The notes: generated by a model from the sequence alone, not told the origin. A stretch of DNA of 64,000 bases from Prochlorococcus sp. AG-402-O16 (GCA_003216415.1 QCIY01000009.1:1-64000), one strand, 5' to 3'; shown: positions 46,346-57,491, counted from the stretch's first letter. Made by a program: numbers and translations.

Positions 46346-46752
46346 TTTTTTTTCTGTCCACTAAAAATATCTAACTGCATAGAAACATTGCCTCTGGGGT
46401 TAAATGCAGCATTTAAATGTATCCAGTGAGGTGAGCCTGCATTTACTAAATCATCCATAATTCTATTAACAACTTCCTCGTGTGATATTTTCACATCTCT
46501 AAAATTATTAATATAAAGCTTTAAAGATTTCAACTCATAGACTCTTAAATTAGGTTGATAAATAATATTTAGCTTTGCAAAATCTGGATAACCAGAAAAG
46601 GGGCACTTACAGGTGAATTCGGGTAACTGGATAGAAATTTCATAAATTCTTTTCTTATTTGGATTCTCGAAACAAATTATTTTTGATTCTTCAATAATTC
46701 TTTCACCATATAATGGTCTTTGTGTCGAATCATCTAATTTAGCTTTACTCAT
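46342..46752 (-). CDS. queF: NADPH-dependent preQ0 reductase QueF
   Basis: This 136-residue single-domain QueF reduces preQ0 to preQ1 for queuosine synthesis. The catalytic Cys is C50 and the Asp is D57 in [29 protein letters not shown] and [12 protein letters not shown] are the other family marks. Its stop overlaps that of ccsB by 4 bases. Confidence 0.92.
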   Translation of the reverse strand: MSKAKLDDSTQRPLYGERIIEESKIICFENPNKKRIYEISIQLPEFTCKCPFSGYPDFAKLNIIYQPNLRVYELKSLKLYINNFRDVKISHEEVVNRIMDDLVNAGSPHWIHLNAAFNPRGNVSMQLDIFSGQKKN

Positions 46753-46930
46753 TTTTAGTAGAAATTATTTACTAAACCTATATAAAAAGATCAAAATTCG
46801 CAAAATTATCGACAACCCTAAGTATTACAATTGACTAAGTCAGAAACCATGAAATCTTATTTTTGTATCAATAGCAACAATCACTATGCCATTCCAAAGG
46901 GTTATATGTGTTTAGTTCAAAGAAAAATTA

Positions 46931-47176
46931 ATGGACATTTGTTTGATAACTATCGATGAAAACTTAAATAAATCCCTTCAACCAAAAAGTGCAATTGGAA
47001 TGTTATGGCTTCAAACACACTTCGAAGATAATCAGTGGGAAGCATTATCAAATAGTACAGTAATTATTTCTGAGAAAAACTCCAAATTATTAATTGAAGA
47101 TGCCACTAATGCTGGCCTTAATATTAAATGTTTTTCTGATATTTCAATGTTGGATGTTTTCCCAAAAAACAATTAA
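46931..47176 (+). CDS. Hypothetical protein upstream of glnB
   Basis: This 81-residue protein (MDICLITIDENLNKSLQPKS..., IGMLWLQTHFEDNQWEALSN) appears to be an alpha/beta fold with no clear active site. It ends 24 bp before glnB on the same strand, and so may be co-transcribed with the nitrogen regulator. I do not recognise the family. Confidence 0.65.
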   Translation: MDICLITIDENLNKSLQPKSAIGMLWLQTHFEDNQWEALSNSTVIISEKNSKLLIEDATNAGLNIKCFSDISMLDVFPKNN

Positions 47177-47539
<363 letters not shown>

Positions 47540-47540
47540 T

Positions 47541-48353
47541 TCAAAGAGTTTCATTTACTAAATTTTGTATATATTCAGTATTAATCGTTGGATTTGATTC
47601 ATTTTTGAAGCACATCCAAGCTAAATATTCATGATTTCCAGCAGGACCTACTAAAGGAGAAGCTATCAAATTCTTTATATTCCATTGAAAATTCTTAGCA
47701 GTATTAATCACAGACTCTATTGCCTCAGTGTGGAATTTAGGATTACGAACAACTCCACCTTTACTGACTTTATCTTTACCTACCTCAAATTGGGGTTTTA
47801 TTAAAAATATCCCCTCTATACAATCACCTACTAATAAATTACTAAGAGAATTAAAAACTAACTTTAATGAAATAAAAGACAAATCAGCAACCACAAAATT
47901 TGGCAATTCATCACTTCTAGATAAAAGATCATTAGGTTTTAAATTTCGAATATTTGTTCTTTCAAAAAGTATGACTTTTGGATTTTTTCTAATTTTCCAT
48001 GCTGTTTGACCATAACCAACATCTATCCCATATACTAACTTTGCTCCTTGTTGCAATAAGCAATCAGTAAATCCCCCAGTTGAGATTCCTGCGTCAATAC
48101 ATATTCTATCTTTTACTTTAATTTCAAGTCTTTTAAATGCCTCCAACAATTTTTCGCCTCCCCTTGATACAAACATAGGTTCGGAATCGATAAAAAATTC
48201 AGATCCAATTAATACTTGCTGTCCAGGTTTATCTAATACTTTTCCATTAATATCTCTTACCTTGCCTGCAAGAATTAAACCTTGAGCTTTTTGACGAGTT
48301 GCACATAATCCTTTATTAAGAAGATAAAGGTCTAATCTACTTTTTTTAATCAT
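47541..48353 (-). CDS. tlyA: TlyA family rRNA methyltransferase
   Basis: This 270-residue protein has an N-terminal S4 RNA-binding domain (SRLDLYLLNKGLCATRQKAQ) and a Rossmann methyltransferase with CIDAGISTGGFTDCLLQQGA, VADLSFISLKLVF and LIKPQFEVGKDKV. TlyA enzymes add 2'-O-methyl groups to rRNA; the older name is hemolysin A. Confidence 0.88.
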   Translation of the reverse strand: MIKKSRLDLYLLNKGLCATRQKAQGLILAGKVRDINGKVLDKPGQQVLIGSEFFIDSEPMFVSRGGEKLLEAFKRLEIKVKDRICIDAGISTGGFTDCLLQQGAKLVYGIDVGYGQTAWKIRKNPKVILFERTNIRNLKPNDLLSRSDELPNFVVADLSFISLKLVFNSLSNLLVGDCIEGIFLIKPQFEVGKDKVSKGGVVRNPKFHTEAIESVINTAKNFQWNIKNLIASPLVGPAGNHEYLAWMCFKNESNPTINTEYIQNLVNETL

Positions 48354-48620
48354 CTATTCATCAATAAAAAAGACTGAATAATGAACTTCTTCAAGATTAA
48401 GATACAAATTCTTTACCACCTTCTAATTTTAAATGAGAACTAAATAATTACCCATTATTAACGAAGGTGATTTATCTAAACTTGCTTTAATCAATAGAAA
48501 AATGTGTTGACAAAGAAAATAATAACCAAGCAAATATGTTCAATGGCAAGTACATCTTTAAGGTATAGGGCAATTATTCAATTTTGGTTATAAAGTTTAA
48601 ATTGTTGATTAATAAAAATT

Positions 48621-49916
48621 GTGATCGAACGTTACACATTACCCGAAATGGGGGAACTTTGGACAGAAAGCGCAAAATTCCAGAGTTGGCTTAAGGTCGA
48701 AATAGCTGCATGTGAAGCAAATTTTTCTCTTAAAAAAATTCCTGAGAATGCAATAAAAGAAATTCGTTCAAACGCAAAGTTTGATGAATCCAGAATTAAA
48801 GAAATTGAGAAAGAAGTTAAACATGATGTAATAGCATTTCTTACAAGCGTTAATGAATTTGTCGGAGACTCTGGAAGATATATACATGTTGGTATGACCA
48901 GTAGTGATGTACTTGATACTGGTTTATCTCTTCAATTAAAAGATTCTTGTGAAATATTATTAGAAGAGATTGAGAAACTAGAAAATGAAGTCAGATTATT
49001 AGCAAGGAAGCATAAAAATACATTAATGATTGGCAGATCACATGCTATCCATGGTGAGCCAATTTCCTTTGGTTTTAAACTTGCCGGATGGTTAGCAGAA
49101 ATAATAAGAAATAAAAAAAGATTGTTATTACTGAAAGAATCCGTCGCAATTGGACAAATAAGTGGTGCAATGGGAACTTACGCAAATACAAACCCAGAAG
49201 TAGAACAAATAACTTGTGATTTACTAGGCTTAAAACCAGATACAGCCAGTACACAGGTTATCTCAAGAGATAGACATGCAGAATATGTTCAAACAATTGC
49301 GCTCGTAGGAGCTTCGCTAGATAGATTCGCGACTGAAATAAGAAATTTACAAAGAACTGATGTTTTAGAAGTTGAGGAGGGCTTTACAAAAGGGCAAAAA
49401 GGAAGTTCTGCTATGCCTCATAAGAGAAATCCTATTCGAAGTGAAAGAGTAAGCGGTTTAGCCAGAATTTTGAGAAGTTACGTCTTGACAGCACTGGAAA
49501 ATGTTCCACTTTGGCACGAAAGAGATATAAGCCATAGTTCAAATGAACGTATCATGTTACCTGACGTATCAATCTGTTTGCATTTTATGCTCAGGGAAAT
49601 GAAAGATATAGTAAGCAATTTGGAAGTTTATCCAAAAAATATGCTCAAAAATTTAAATATATATGGTGGTGTAATCTTTAGTCAGAAAGTTTTACTTTTA
49701 CTTGTAGAGAAGGGCTTGTCTAGAGAAAAAGCTTATAGTTTAGTACAAAAAAATGCGCATCAGGCCTGGAATACTCAGAATGGGAATTTCAAACAAAATA
49801 TAGAGAGAGATAATGAAATAATGGATTTTATTGATCAAAGTGACTTAGAAGAATGTTTTAATCCTTCAATTCATCTCAATAATTTAAGTGTAATATGGGA
49901 GAAGTTAGGTATCTAG
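48621..49916 (+). CDS. purB: Adenylosuccinate lyase
   Basis: This 431-residue member of the fumarase/aspartase superfamily carries out two steps of purine synthesis (release of fumarate from SAICAR and adenylosuccinate). The signature GSSAMPHKRNPIRSERVSGL is complete, and the catalytic-base region with HVGMTSSDVLDT is present. The start is GTG at 48621. The 267-bp upstream gap has a TTGACA near 48508 but no clear -10 box. Confidence 0.95.
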   Translation: MIERYTLPEMGELWTESAKFQSWLKVEIAACEANFSLKKIPENAIKEIRSNAKFDESRIKEIEKEVKHDVIAFLTSVNEFVGDSGRYIHVGMTSSDVLDTGLSLQLKDSCEILLEEIEKLENEVRLLARKHKNTLMIGRSHAIHGEPISFGFKLAGWLAEIIRNKKRLLLLKESVAIGQISGAMGTYANTNPEVEQITCDLLGLKPDTASTQVISRDRHAEYVQTIALVGASLDRFATEIRNLQRTDVLEVEEGFTKGQKGSSAMPHKRNPIRSERVSGLARILRSYVLTALENVPLWHERDISHSSNERIMLPDVSICLHFMLREMKDIVSNLEVYPKNMLKNLNIYGGVIFSQKVLLLLVEKGLSREKAYSLVQKNAHQAWNTQNGNFKQNIERDNEIMDFIDQSDLEECFNPSIHLNNLSVIWEKLGI

Positions 49917-49964
49917 GATTACTGAAAACCTTATCTAAGTTAAACCAGTGTTTTCAGAGGAATA

Positions 49965-51350
49965 ATGACAAAAAACTTTAGAATTGAAAAGGATAGTATG
50001 GGAACAATAGAGGTTCCCATCGAAGCTTTATGGGGTGCTCAAACACAAAGATCGATATTAAATTTTTCTATTGGAGAAGAATTAATTCCAATTGAGTTAA
50101 TTTATTCACTCACCCTCATAAAAAAAGCTGCTTCAATTGCGAATTTCAATTTAGGGTTAATAGATAAAAGAAAAAAAGATTTGATTGTAGAGGCATGTAC
50201 AGAAATACTTGATGGGCTTCATGATTCACAGTTTCCCTTAAAGGTTTGGCAAACAGGTAGTGGCACGCAAACAAATATGAATGTTAATGAGGTAATTTCA
50301 AATATTGCAGCATTAAAAACAAATTCAGAACTTGGTAGTAATCAACCAATTCATCCGAATGATGATGTAAATAAATCTCAGTCAACTAATGATACTTTTC
50401 CTGCTGCTATTCAAATATCTGTTGTTAATGAAATAATCAAAAATTTAGTTCCAACGATAAGAGAACTTACGAAGATCCTTGATAAAAAAAGTAAAGAATG
50501 GAAAGACCTTATAAAGATAGGAAGAACCCATTTTCAAGATGCAGTGCCCCTTACTTTTGGGCAAGAAATATCAGGATGGTCAGAGCAACTTAAAGATGCT
50601 GAGAGTGCGATTATTATGAGTCTTAATGAATTGTATTTCTTACCTCTGGGAGGAACTGCAGTTGGTACAGGGATTAATTGTCCAAAAGGATTTTGTGAAG
50701 AGTCTATAAAATCAATTTCAGATGACACTAATCTAATGTTCTATAAATCAAAAAATAATTTTTCTATCATGGCCTCTCATGATCGTCTAGCTCAAGTAAT
50801 GAGTCAGATAAAAATATTAGCAGGTGCATTATTTAAGATTTCAAATGATATAAAAATTCTATCTTCGGGTCCAAGATCAGGAATATATGAATTAATTATC
50901 CCTCAAAATGAACCTGGAAGTTCTATTATGCCGGGTAAAGTGAATCCGACTCAATGCGAAGCCTTATCAATGGTTTGCACTCAGATAATGGGTCTTGAAT
51001 ATGCAGTTTCAATGGCAAATTCTAGCGGCACTTTACAGATGAATGAATATAAGCCTCTTATTGGATTTAATATTCTTACAAGTTTAAAATTACTTGAAAA
51101 TGCAATAGAGAACTTCAGGATAAAATTAGTTGATGGGATGGAACCTAATCAAAAGAAAATGAAGTTAAATTTAGAAAATTCATTAATGTTGATTACAGCC
51201 ATAGTTCCAAAAGTTGGTTATGAAAAAGCAGCTGAAATTGCAAACCTTGCCTTCAAAGAATCATTAAATTTAAAAGAGGCAACACTTAAATTAGGTTATT
51301 TAAACGAAGATGAATTTGATAAAGCAATGAATATTAATTCAATGATTTGA
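49965..51350 (+). CDS. fumC: Fumarate hydratase class II
   Basis: This 461-residue enzyme interconverts fumarate and malate. It has WQTGSGTQTNMNVNEVISN, HPNDDVNKSQSTNDTFPAAI, GRTHFQDAVPLTFGQEISGW and the signature GSSIMPGKVNPTQCEALSMV. The length is typical. It is 48 bp behind purB, to which it is related. Confidence 0.95.
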   Translation: MTKNFRIEKDSMGTIEVPIEALWGAQTQRSILNFSIGEELIPIELIYSLTLIKKAASIANFNLGLIDKRKKDLIVEACTEILDGLHDSQFPLKVWQTGSGTQTNMNVNEVISNIAALKTNSELGSNQPIHPNDDVNKSQSTNDTFPAAIQISVVNEIIKNLVPTIRELTKILDKKSKEWKDLIKIGRTHFQDAVPLTFGQEISGWSEQLKDAESAIIMSLNELYFLPLGGTAVGTGINCPKGFCEESIKSISDDTNLMFYKSKNNFSIMASHDRLAQVMSQIKILAGALFKISNDIKILSSGPRSGIYELIIPQNEPGSSIMPGKVNPTQCEALSMVCTQIMGLEYAVSMANSSGTLQMNEYKPLIGFNILTSLKLLENAIENFRIKLVDGMEPNQKKMKLNLENSLMLITAIVPKVGYEKAAEIANLAFKESLNLKEATLKLGYLNEDEFDKAMNINSMI

Positions 51351-51359
51351 TTAAAAAAT

Positions 51360-54086
51360 TTAAGAATTATTGTCAATTCTTTTTGTTGCAGGATTAATAT
51401 CTTCAGAGACTTTTATAAGTTCATTAGATTCAGAAACAGGAAAACGATTAATAGCTTTTAATGCTAGCTTTGCTTTGCTTTTTAATTTATTACTAACACC
51501 AATACAATATTGCACTTGAGAAAGGACATCAATTGATCTTCTAATAATCCTAACTACATCACCTTCATCTAATGAAGTATTAAAAACCAAATCTTTCCAT
51601 TTTTTTCCTCTTGCCCATTCAGAAATAATTCCAGTCAACTCTGTTTCTAAATAGATAGGAATTTCAATATGAAATTTATTTTGTTGGGAAGCGACTAATT
51701 TTCTTAAACCATCTAATTCATTAAAAACATCTATTACCTTTAAAGAAGGCTTGAAATTACACCAAAGATTTGGCCTCCTTACATCAACACATATAGCTTG
51801 AATAATTGCAGCTAACTCAGGAGGATCTAAATCGTCCAAATAACCACTGACTAAAACAAGACCAATCCATAATTCATTTTCACTTCTTATTGCACCAACT
51901 GTTTGTCCAACTTCTGTCAATTCCAAATGATTTAAACAACCAAAATGATTCAAAATTTTAATCAAATCGGTAAAAGTTCTCCAGTTATGATTTTCTTTAT
52001 CCTCAAGAAGTTTTTTTCTCATATTTATTTCTTGTTCAACATCAACAATTCTTTTTCTATATTTCTTTAATTTCCTAGAGTCTCCAAATCTATGTGCGGC
52101 ATGATCATTGACTGTTTCTTCTAAATTATTAATTTGTTGCTGTTGTGCTAAAACTTCCGTTGTCAGATCATATTGTGGAGTTTGTAAATCATTTTTTTTA
52201 GAAACTTCTAAAATTCGATCCGCATAATACTGCGACATATCATCTCCCCTAACCACCTCTCCAGAAAAATACATCTTTGGTGCTTCAAGTCCTAAGACAT
52301 CAATTACATCCAAATCATTAAAGATACTAACTATGTATGAGGGTTTTATAAGAATAAATAAATTATCAATTGTCAAACACAATAAACTCTTAATTTTTTG
52401 GGATTCATATATTTTCTTACAAATTAATCCTGGAACAATTTTTCTTTTTATTTGAGGAGCTTTGATTGAAATTAAGCTACCATCTTTAATATATGGAAGT
52501 GCATTAGTGATCTCTTCTGATAATTTTTCTGCTGCTTGTTTTTCTAAAATTTTCAAGAGTCTTCTCTCTTCTTTAAGACGATTTTGTAACTTTTCGTAGG
52601 CATCAAAATCTTTCCATGAAACGTTAGATGTAATTTTTTTTAATTCAATTAAATCCTTATTTAAATTTTCAAGAATTATATTCTCACCTGAGGATTCACC
52701 TAAATATAAAAAACTACCAAAACTTCTTTTAATTAATTCTTTAGATTTCTCTAAAGTATAACTTTGTAAAAGATTAAGTACCATTCCATAGCTAGGAGTG
52801 AATTGACTCTCTAAAGAATTTGGTTTGCTAATAGCCAGTGCACTTGCTTCTTTAGCACCTTCGAATCTTGTTTGTAATGTAACAACATATCCTTGGGTAT
52901 CTTTTCCTCTTCTTCCAGCTCTTCCTGACATTTGCAAAAATTCACTGCTAAATAATAATCTATGCCCATCTTCTGTCCTTTTTGATAAAGAAGAAATAAT
53001 AGTTGTTCTTGCGGGCATATTAATTCCTGCAGCTAGAGTTTCAGTTGCAAAAACAACTTTTATCAAACCTTGCTGAAATAATTCCTCAACCAATTCTTTC
53101 CATGCAGGCAATAATCCAGCATGATGAGATGCAATACCGCGTTTTAATGCCTCGCATTGCGATTTATCTTTAATTGCTTCTTGATTATTTTTAAGATAAA
53201 CATCTAATTTTTGGGATATCATATTTGCTTCTGAATAACTTACTAAAGTTAAATCTTTTATATTCTCAATAGCCTTGTCACATCCTCTTCTACTAAAAAT
53301 AAAATAAATAGCTGGCAACATATTTCTTTCCGCTAGTTTCGAGATCACAAAGCCGATTGAGGGAGACTTTGGTTGCATTATCCTGCCCACTTTTCTTCTC
53401 ATTTTCTGCCCTTTAGGAGATCTCCAAATCTTGCAGTTTGGATGAATTCCATTACCCTTATTATTTAAAAGTGGATGGAGGCCTTTAACACTACAAAAAA
53501 TAAAATCAAGCGGAACTGGTCTCTTATCACTATTAATTAGTACTGTAGGTCCATGAACTTTTTCTATCCAATTTTGCAGTTGATCTGCATTAGCTATTGT
53601 TGCTGATAAAGCTATTATTTGAGTTCTAGTAGGGCAATGGATTATAGTTTCCTCCCAAACTGTGCCTCTTTGGGGGTCATTCATGTAATGACATTCATCA
53701 AGAATCACAGATTCTAAGTTTTCAAGGGGATCATCAAATTCATCAAATTCGCCATAAAGCATGTTCCTAAAAATCTCAGTCGTCATTACTAAGATTGGTG
53801 CTTCTCTATTTAAACTTATATCTCCAGTTAAAAGACCAACTTTATTCTCACCATATTGATTAGCAAAATCTCTAAACTTTTGGTTTGATAGGGCCTTTAA
53901 AGGTGTTGTATAAAAAACTCTGCTGTCATGAGATAAACCTCTATATATAGCAAATTCACCTATCAATGTTTTACCCGAACCTGTTGGTGCCGTTAAAACA
54001 ACAGAATTTCCGCTATTAATAGCTCGTATTGCCTCTAATTGGAAATCATCTAGCGGAAAGGGGAAATATTCCTCTAAATTAAGCAA
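51360..54086 (-). CDS. Ski2/Mtr4-like DExH RNA helicase
   Basis: This 908-residue superfamily 2 helicase has motif I LTAPTGSGKT (residues 31-40), motif II LDECHYM, motif III LSATI and motif VI QMSGRAGRRGKDTQG. A C-terminal DSHCT-type domain follows (KILNHFGCLNHLELTEVGQT, VRRPNLWCNFKP). Eukaryotic relatives feed RNA to the exosome; cyanobacterial members probably act in RNA turnover. Confidence 0.88.
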   Translation of the reverse strand: MLNLEEYFPFPLDDFQLEAIRAINSGNSVVLTAPTGSGKTLIGEFAIYRGLSHDSRVFYTTPLKALSNQKFRDFANQYGENKVGLLTGDISLNREAPILVMTTEIFRNMLYGEFDEFDDPLENLESVILDECHYMNDPQRGTVWEETIIHCPTRTQIIALSATIANADQLQNWIEKVHGPTVLINSDKRPVPLDFIFCSVKGLHPLLNNKGNGIHPNCKIWRSPKGQKMRRKVGRIMQPKSPSIGFVISKLAERNMLPAIYFIFSRRGCDKAIENIKDLTLVSYSEANMISQKLDVYLKNNQEAIKDKSQCEALKRGIASHHAGLLPAWKELVEELFQQGLIKVVFATETLAAGINMPARTTIISSLSKRTEDGHRLLFSSEFLQMSGRAGRRGKDTQGYVVTLQTRFEGAKEASALAISKPNSLESQFTPSYGMVLNLLQSYTLEKSKELIKRSFGSFLYLGESSGENIILENLNKDLIELKKITSNVSWKDFDAYEKLQNRLKEERRLLKILEKQAAEKLSEEITNALPYIKDGSLISIKAPQIKRKIVPGLICKKIYESQKIKSLLCLTIDNLFILIKPSYIVSIFNDLDVIDVLGLEAPKMYFSGEVVRGDDMSQYYADRILEVSKKNDLQTPQYDLTTEVLAQQQQINNLEETVNDHAAHRFGDSRKLKKYRKRIVDVEQEINMRKKLLEDKENHNWRTFTDLIKILNHFGCLNHLELTEVGQTVGAIRSENELWIGLVLVSGYLDDLDPPELAAIIQAICVDVRRPNLWCNFKPSLKVIDVFNELDGLRKLVASQQNKFHIEIPIYLETELTGIISEWARGKKWKDLVFNTSLDEGDVVRIIRRSIDVLSQVQYCIGVSNKLKSKAKLALKAINRFPVSESNELIKVSEDINPATKRIDNNS

Positions 54087-54225
54087 TAATTGTGATTGAA
54101 GAGATGATGAGTTAACTTCTTAATATATGATCTATATAGATATTAATAAACAAAAAATACCTTGCAAACTTTAATAGGAAATCTAAATCTTTTTAATTAA
54201 ATCCACTATATTTTATTTTGCCAAA

Positions 54226-55365
54226 ATGAAAAAAATAAAAATTCCAAAAAATAGAATCCGTAAATTAAAAACATTTTCTTTAGGTAAAAAATCATTCGAG
54301 CTTCTAAGTTTAAATTCGCAAAACAAAAAACTTATAGACTTATGCAGTAATGATTATTTTGGATTAAGTAGGGACAAGGATTTAATAAAAGCTGCCTATC
54401 AAATAAGCCTTTTAGAAGGTTTTGGTTCAGGTAGCTCTAGGTTTATTACAGGTTCAAGACCAATACATAAATTATTAGAAAGAGAACTTGCCAAGTGGCT
54501 TAATCAAGAGAAAGTATTACTTTTCCCAAGCGGATTTCAAGCAAATATAGCCGCTATCCAGACTTTAGCAAACAGAAATAGTATCGTAATAGCAGATAAA
54601 TTGATCCATAACTCTTTATTGGTTGGAGTCAAAGCTGCTCAAGCAAAACTGGTTCGATTTTCACACAATAATTTAAAAGATTTAGAAGATAAAATTCTTA
54701 AATCTAACCCCACAAAAAATTCCATTTTAGTTGTTGTTGAATCTCTTTATAGCATGGAGGGATCAATTGCTCCGCTCAGAGAAATAACTGAAATTTGCAA
54801 AAAAAATAGTGTTCAAGTATTAGTTGACGAAGCACATGCAATTGGGATCTTGGGTCCTGAAGGCAGGGGTTTAAGTTTTAATTGCCGTTCGGATATAACT
54901 ATGATTACGGGAACTTTTGGAAAAGCATTTGGAAGCGGTGGAGCTTTCATCGCATCCAATTCAGAAATTGGTGAATATATTATCCAAACAAGTGGTGCAT
55001 TTAGGTATACAACCGCGCTTGCTCCATCTTTAGCTGCTGGGGCACTAGAAGGTTTAAAAAAAATTTTAGAAAATAAAGAATGGGGTAATAATTTGTTATG
55101 TTCTGCGAAAGTATGGAAAGATGAAATTATTAAAAATTTTAGTTTTCCAGTTCAAGGAGATTCTCACATTTTATCAATTATTATTGGCCAAGAAGAAAAG
55201 GCAGTTTATCTACAAAAATATCTCGAAAAAAATGGGTTTTTAGCAATTGCGATTAGACCTCCAACTGTTCCAGTTGGGCAATCAAGAATCAGAATAACAA
55301 TAAGAAGAGACTTAGATTTTAATCTGCTAAAGAATTTTATTGCTGTATTAAAAGAGTTTAAATGA
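54226..55365 (+). CDS. bioF: 8-amino-7-oxononanoate synthase
   Basis: This 379-residue PLP enzyme joins pimeloyl-ACP (or CoA) with alanine, the first dedicated biotin ring step. It has LIDLCSNDYFGLSRD, DEAHAIGILGPEGRG and the PLP lysine in MITGTFGKAFGSGGAFIA. It is the first gene of the bio operon; its stop overlaps the next ATG by 4 bases. Confidence 0.94.
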   Translation: MKKIKIPKNRIRKLKTFSLGKKSFELLSLNSQNKKLIDLCSNDYFGLSRDKDLIKAAYQISLLEGFGSGSSRFITGSRPIHKLLERELAKWLNQEKVLLFPSGFQANIAAIQTLANRNSIVIADKLIHNSLLVGVKAAQAKLVRFSHNNLKDLEDKILKSNPTKNSILVVVESLYSMEGSIAPLREITEICKKNSVQVLVDEAHAIGILGPEGRGLSFNCRSDITMITGTFGKAFGSGGAFIASNSEIGEYIIQTSGAFRYTTALAPSLAAGALEGLKKILENKEWGNNLLCSAKVWKDEIIKNFSFPVQGDSHILSIIIGQEEKAVYLQKYLEKNGFLAIAIRPPTVPVGQSRIRITIRRDLDFNLLKNFIAVLKEFK

Positions 55366-56066
55366 AACAAATTATTACTCAACATGGGTGGGGACTTAAT
55401 AAACATATCTGGGATGATTATAAAGTTAATTTTTTAAATAATAATTGGCATTGGCAAGATAATGAAAGAGGCTATTTTTCGACAAATAATTATCAAGCAA
55501 AATGGATTAAAAGCGATTCTAAAAAAGAAATCAGAATGACTTTATGCCATTCATATGGTTTTCATTTAATGCAAAAAAAAATTTTAGAAGAAGCAACTCA
55601 TATTGTTCTTATCAATTCTTTTAATAATTTTCTTCCTGTAAGTAATAAGAGAAACTTTATTTTGAGGTCTCTAAAAAGAATGGAAAAAAAAATCATACAA
55701 GATGAACCTAAGTATATGTTGAAAGAATTTATAAATAGATCATTTATGCCAAATGATATAAATAATAGTTTTAAAAATATCTTTTATAAAAGTTTAGAGA
55801 GTTTAAATAAAACTCTTCTTTTAAGTGATTTAAAAGAACTTTACATTAATAGAGATTTTCCAGTATTTCTTAAAAAAAATTGCAAAATTATTTTTATAAA
55901 ATCAGAAAATGATTTAATTCTTGATAACGAATCAAATAATAACTTTTTAGATTTCTTAAATAAAACACTTTATAGTAAGCCAATTTTAATTAAATTAGCT
56001 CAGCAAGGGCATTGCTTGAATAATTTAAATTTACACGAGATTTTACTTAATACATTTAATGATTGA
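55362..56066 (+). CDS. bioK: Pimeloyl-ACP methyl ester carboxylesterase, BioK type
   Basis: This 234-residue alpha/beta hydrolase occupies the BioH position in the operon. It has an oxyanion-side HG in TQHGWGLN, a nucleophile Ser64 in CHSYGFHL (GxSxG with Cys for the first Gly) and a late His in AQQGHCLNN. Marine picocyanobacteria are reported to use BioK in place of BioH; I assign it from position and motifs. It would end pimelate chain building by removing the methyl ester. Confidence 0.7.
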   Translation: MKQIITQHGWGLNKHIWDDYKVNFLNNNWHWQDNERGYFSTNNYQAKWIKSDSKKEIRMTLCHSYGFHLMQKKILEEATHIVLINSFNNFLPVSNKRNFILRSLKRMEKKIIQDEPKYMLKEFINRSFMPNDINNSFKNIFYKSLESLNKTLLLSDLKELYINRDFPVFLKKNCKIIFIKSENDLILDNESNNNFLDFLNKTLYSKPILIKLAQQGHCLNNLNLHEILLNTFND

Positions 56067-56829
56067 AATGGATAATAAAAAATGGAATGAGAAAATAAAA
56101 AATAATTTCAATGATGCTGCTTATCGGTATTTAGAGTATTCAAATATTCAGAAGTTTTTTGCAGAAAAGATTGTTCAATTTATCAAAGAATTAAATCCCA
56201 AAAAAAAAGGTGAATGGATAGATCTAGGATCAGGACCAGGACTATTAGCTGATGAAATAGAAAAAACATTTTCTTCCCAAAAAGTATCCAGAATTGATTT
56301 CAGCAAAAAAATGCTTCTTGAGAATAAATTATCTAGTAAAAAAATTATATGGGATTTGAATAATGATTTACCTCCTGAAATCAATAACTGTTCTCTATTA
56401 ACATCAAACTTTTGCATCCATTGGTTAAACAAGCCAGAAAAGATAATAAAAAATTGGTTTAGTAAATTAATACCTGGAGGTTTTTTAATCATTTCATATC
56501 CAACAAAAGATAGTTTTCCTGAATGGAAAGATACTTGTAGAAAAATTGATATTGAATATAGTGGTCTTAATTTCCTTTGCACTAAAGAATTATTAAAAGA
56601 TTTCAAAACACATGAAATACATTATTCAGAAAAGTTTAATTATCTTGAAAATTTTGAAGATGTATATAAGCTTTTTAAAAGCATTAAAAATATAGGGGCA
56701 CATTCAACAAATACTAAACGCAAAACAGTGAAAGAGTTAAAAGAAATTCAAAAGTTTTGGCCAAAGAATTACAATAATACAGTAAACCTTTCATGGCAAA
56801 TTGAGATTCAAATCATAAAAAAATTATGA
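56059..56829 (+). CDS. bioC: Malonyl-ACP O-methyltransferase
   Basis: This 256-residue SAM-dependent methyltransferase has motif I WIDLGSGPGLLADEIE and NCSLLTSNFCIHWLNKPEKI. The latter resembles the BioC segment in which W-x-x-D/N precedes the substrate pocket. It methylates malonyl-ACP to start pimelate synthesis. It overlaps bioK by 8 bases and bioD by 4. Confidence 0.88.
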   Translation: MIEMDNKKWNEKIKNNFNDAAYRYLEYSNIQKFFAEKIVQFIKELNPKKKGEWIDLGSGPGLLADEIEKTFSSQKVSRIDFSKKMLLENKLSSKKIIWDLNNDLPPEINNCSLLTSNFCIHWLNKPEKIIKNWFSKLIPGGFLIISYPTKDSFPEWKDTCRKIDIEYSGLNFLCTKELLKDFKTHEIHYSEKFNYLENFEDVYKLFKSIKNIGAHSTNTKRKTVKELKEIQKFWPKNYNNTVNLSWQIEIQIIKKL

Positions 56830-57491
56830 GTAATCATGATAGTATTTTCAAATTTATAATTTGTGGAACAGATACTAATATCGGTAAAACTTTAATAAGC
56901 TCTTTTTTCGTTAAAGGATTAAATTCCTTTTATTGGAAGCCTATTCAAAGTGGTATTGAATCGCAAACTGATAGTCAAACTGTTGAAAAGCTTGCACAAG
57001 TAAGTAAAGAGAAAATCATTAAAGAGGCTTATGTCTTTACAAAACCTCTTTCACCTCATTGGGCTGCTGAAATAGATCAAAAAACTATTAACTTTGACAT
57101 GTTGAGATTGCCAAAAGTAAAAGGCTCATTAATTATAGAAACTGCGGGTGGATTAATGGTTCCAATAACACGCAATTTTTTGCAAATAGATCAAATAAAA
57201 CAATGGGATCTTCCCGTAATACTTGTATGTAAGAGTTCACTTGGCACTCTTAACCATACCCTGCTTAGTATTGAGGCCTTAAAACGAAGAAATATTGAGA
57301 TTTTAGGTTTAGTAGTCAATGGCGAAAAACACTTAGATAATCCAAAAACTCTAGTTGATTTCAGTGGTATTCCATTAATTACTGAATTTCCTTACATCAA
57401 AAAAATGGACTCAAATAATTTAGATATACTATGGAAAGAACTAGACATCAAAAATAGGTTGATCTCACTTTTAAACTCAAAAATAAGTTAA
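56826..57491 (+). CDS. bioD: Dethiobiotin synthetase
   Basis: This 221-residue ATPase has the P-loop CGTDTNIGKTLISSFFVK, FYWKPIQSGIE and ETAGGLMVPITRNF. It closes the ureido ring from DAPA and CO2. It sits between bioC (overlap) and bioA (no gap), completing a tightly coupled operon. Confidence 0.92.
   Translation: MSNHDSIFKFIICGTDTNIGKTLISSFFVKGLNSFYWKPIQSGIESQTDSQTVEKLAQVSKEKIIKEAYVFTKPLSPHWAAEIDQKTINFDMLRLPKVKGSLIIETAGGLMVPITRNFLQIDQIKQWDLPVILVCKSSLGTLNHTLLSIEALKRRNIEILGLVVNGEKHLDNPKTLVDFSGIPLITEFPYIKKMDSNNLDILWKELDIKNRLISLLNSKIS

Noticed and set aside
46860-46930. NtcA-binding site upstream of the ORF before glnB
   Set aside because: GTATCAATAGCAAC has the first half-site GTA and correct spacing, but the second half is AAC rather than TAC, and the -10 region is weak; not enough to call.
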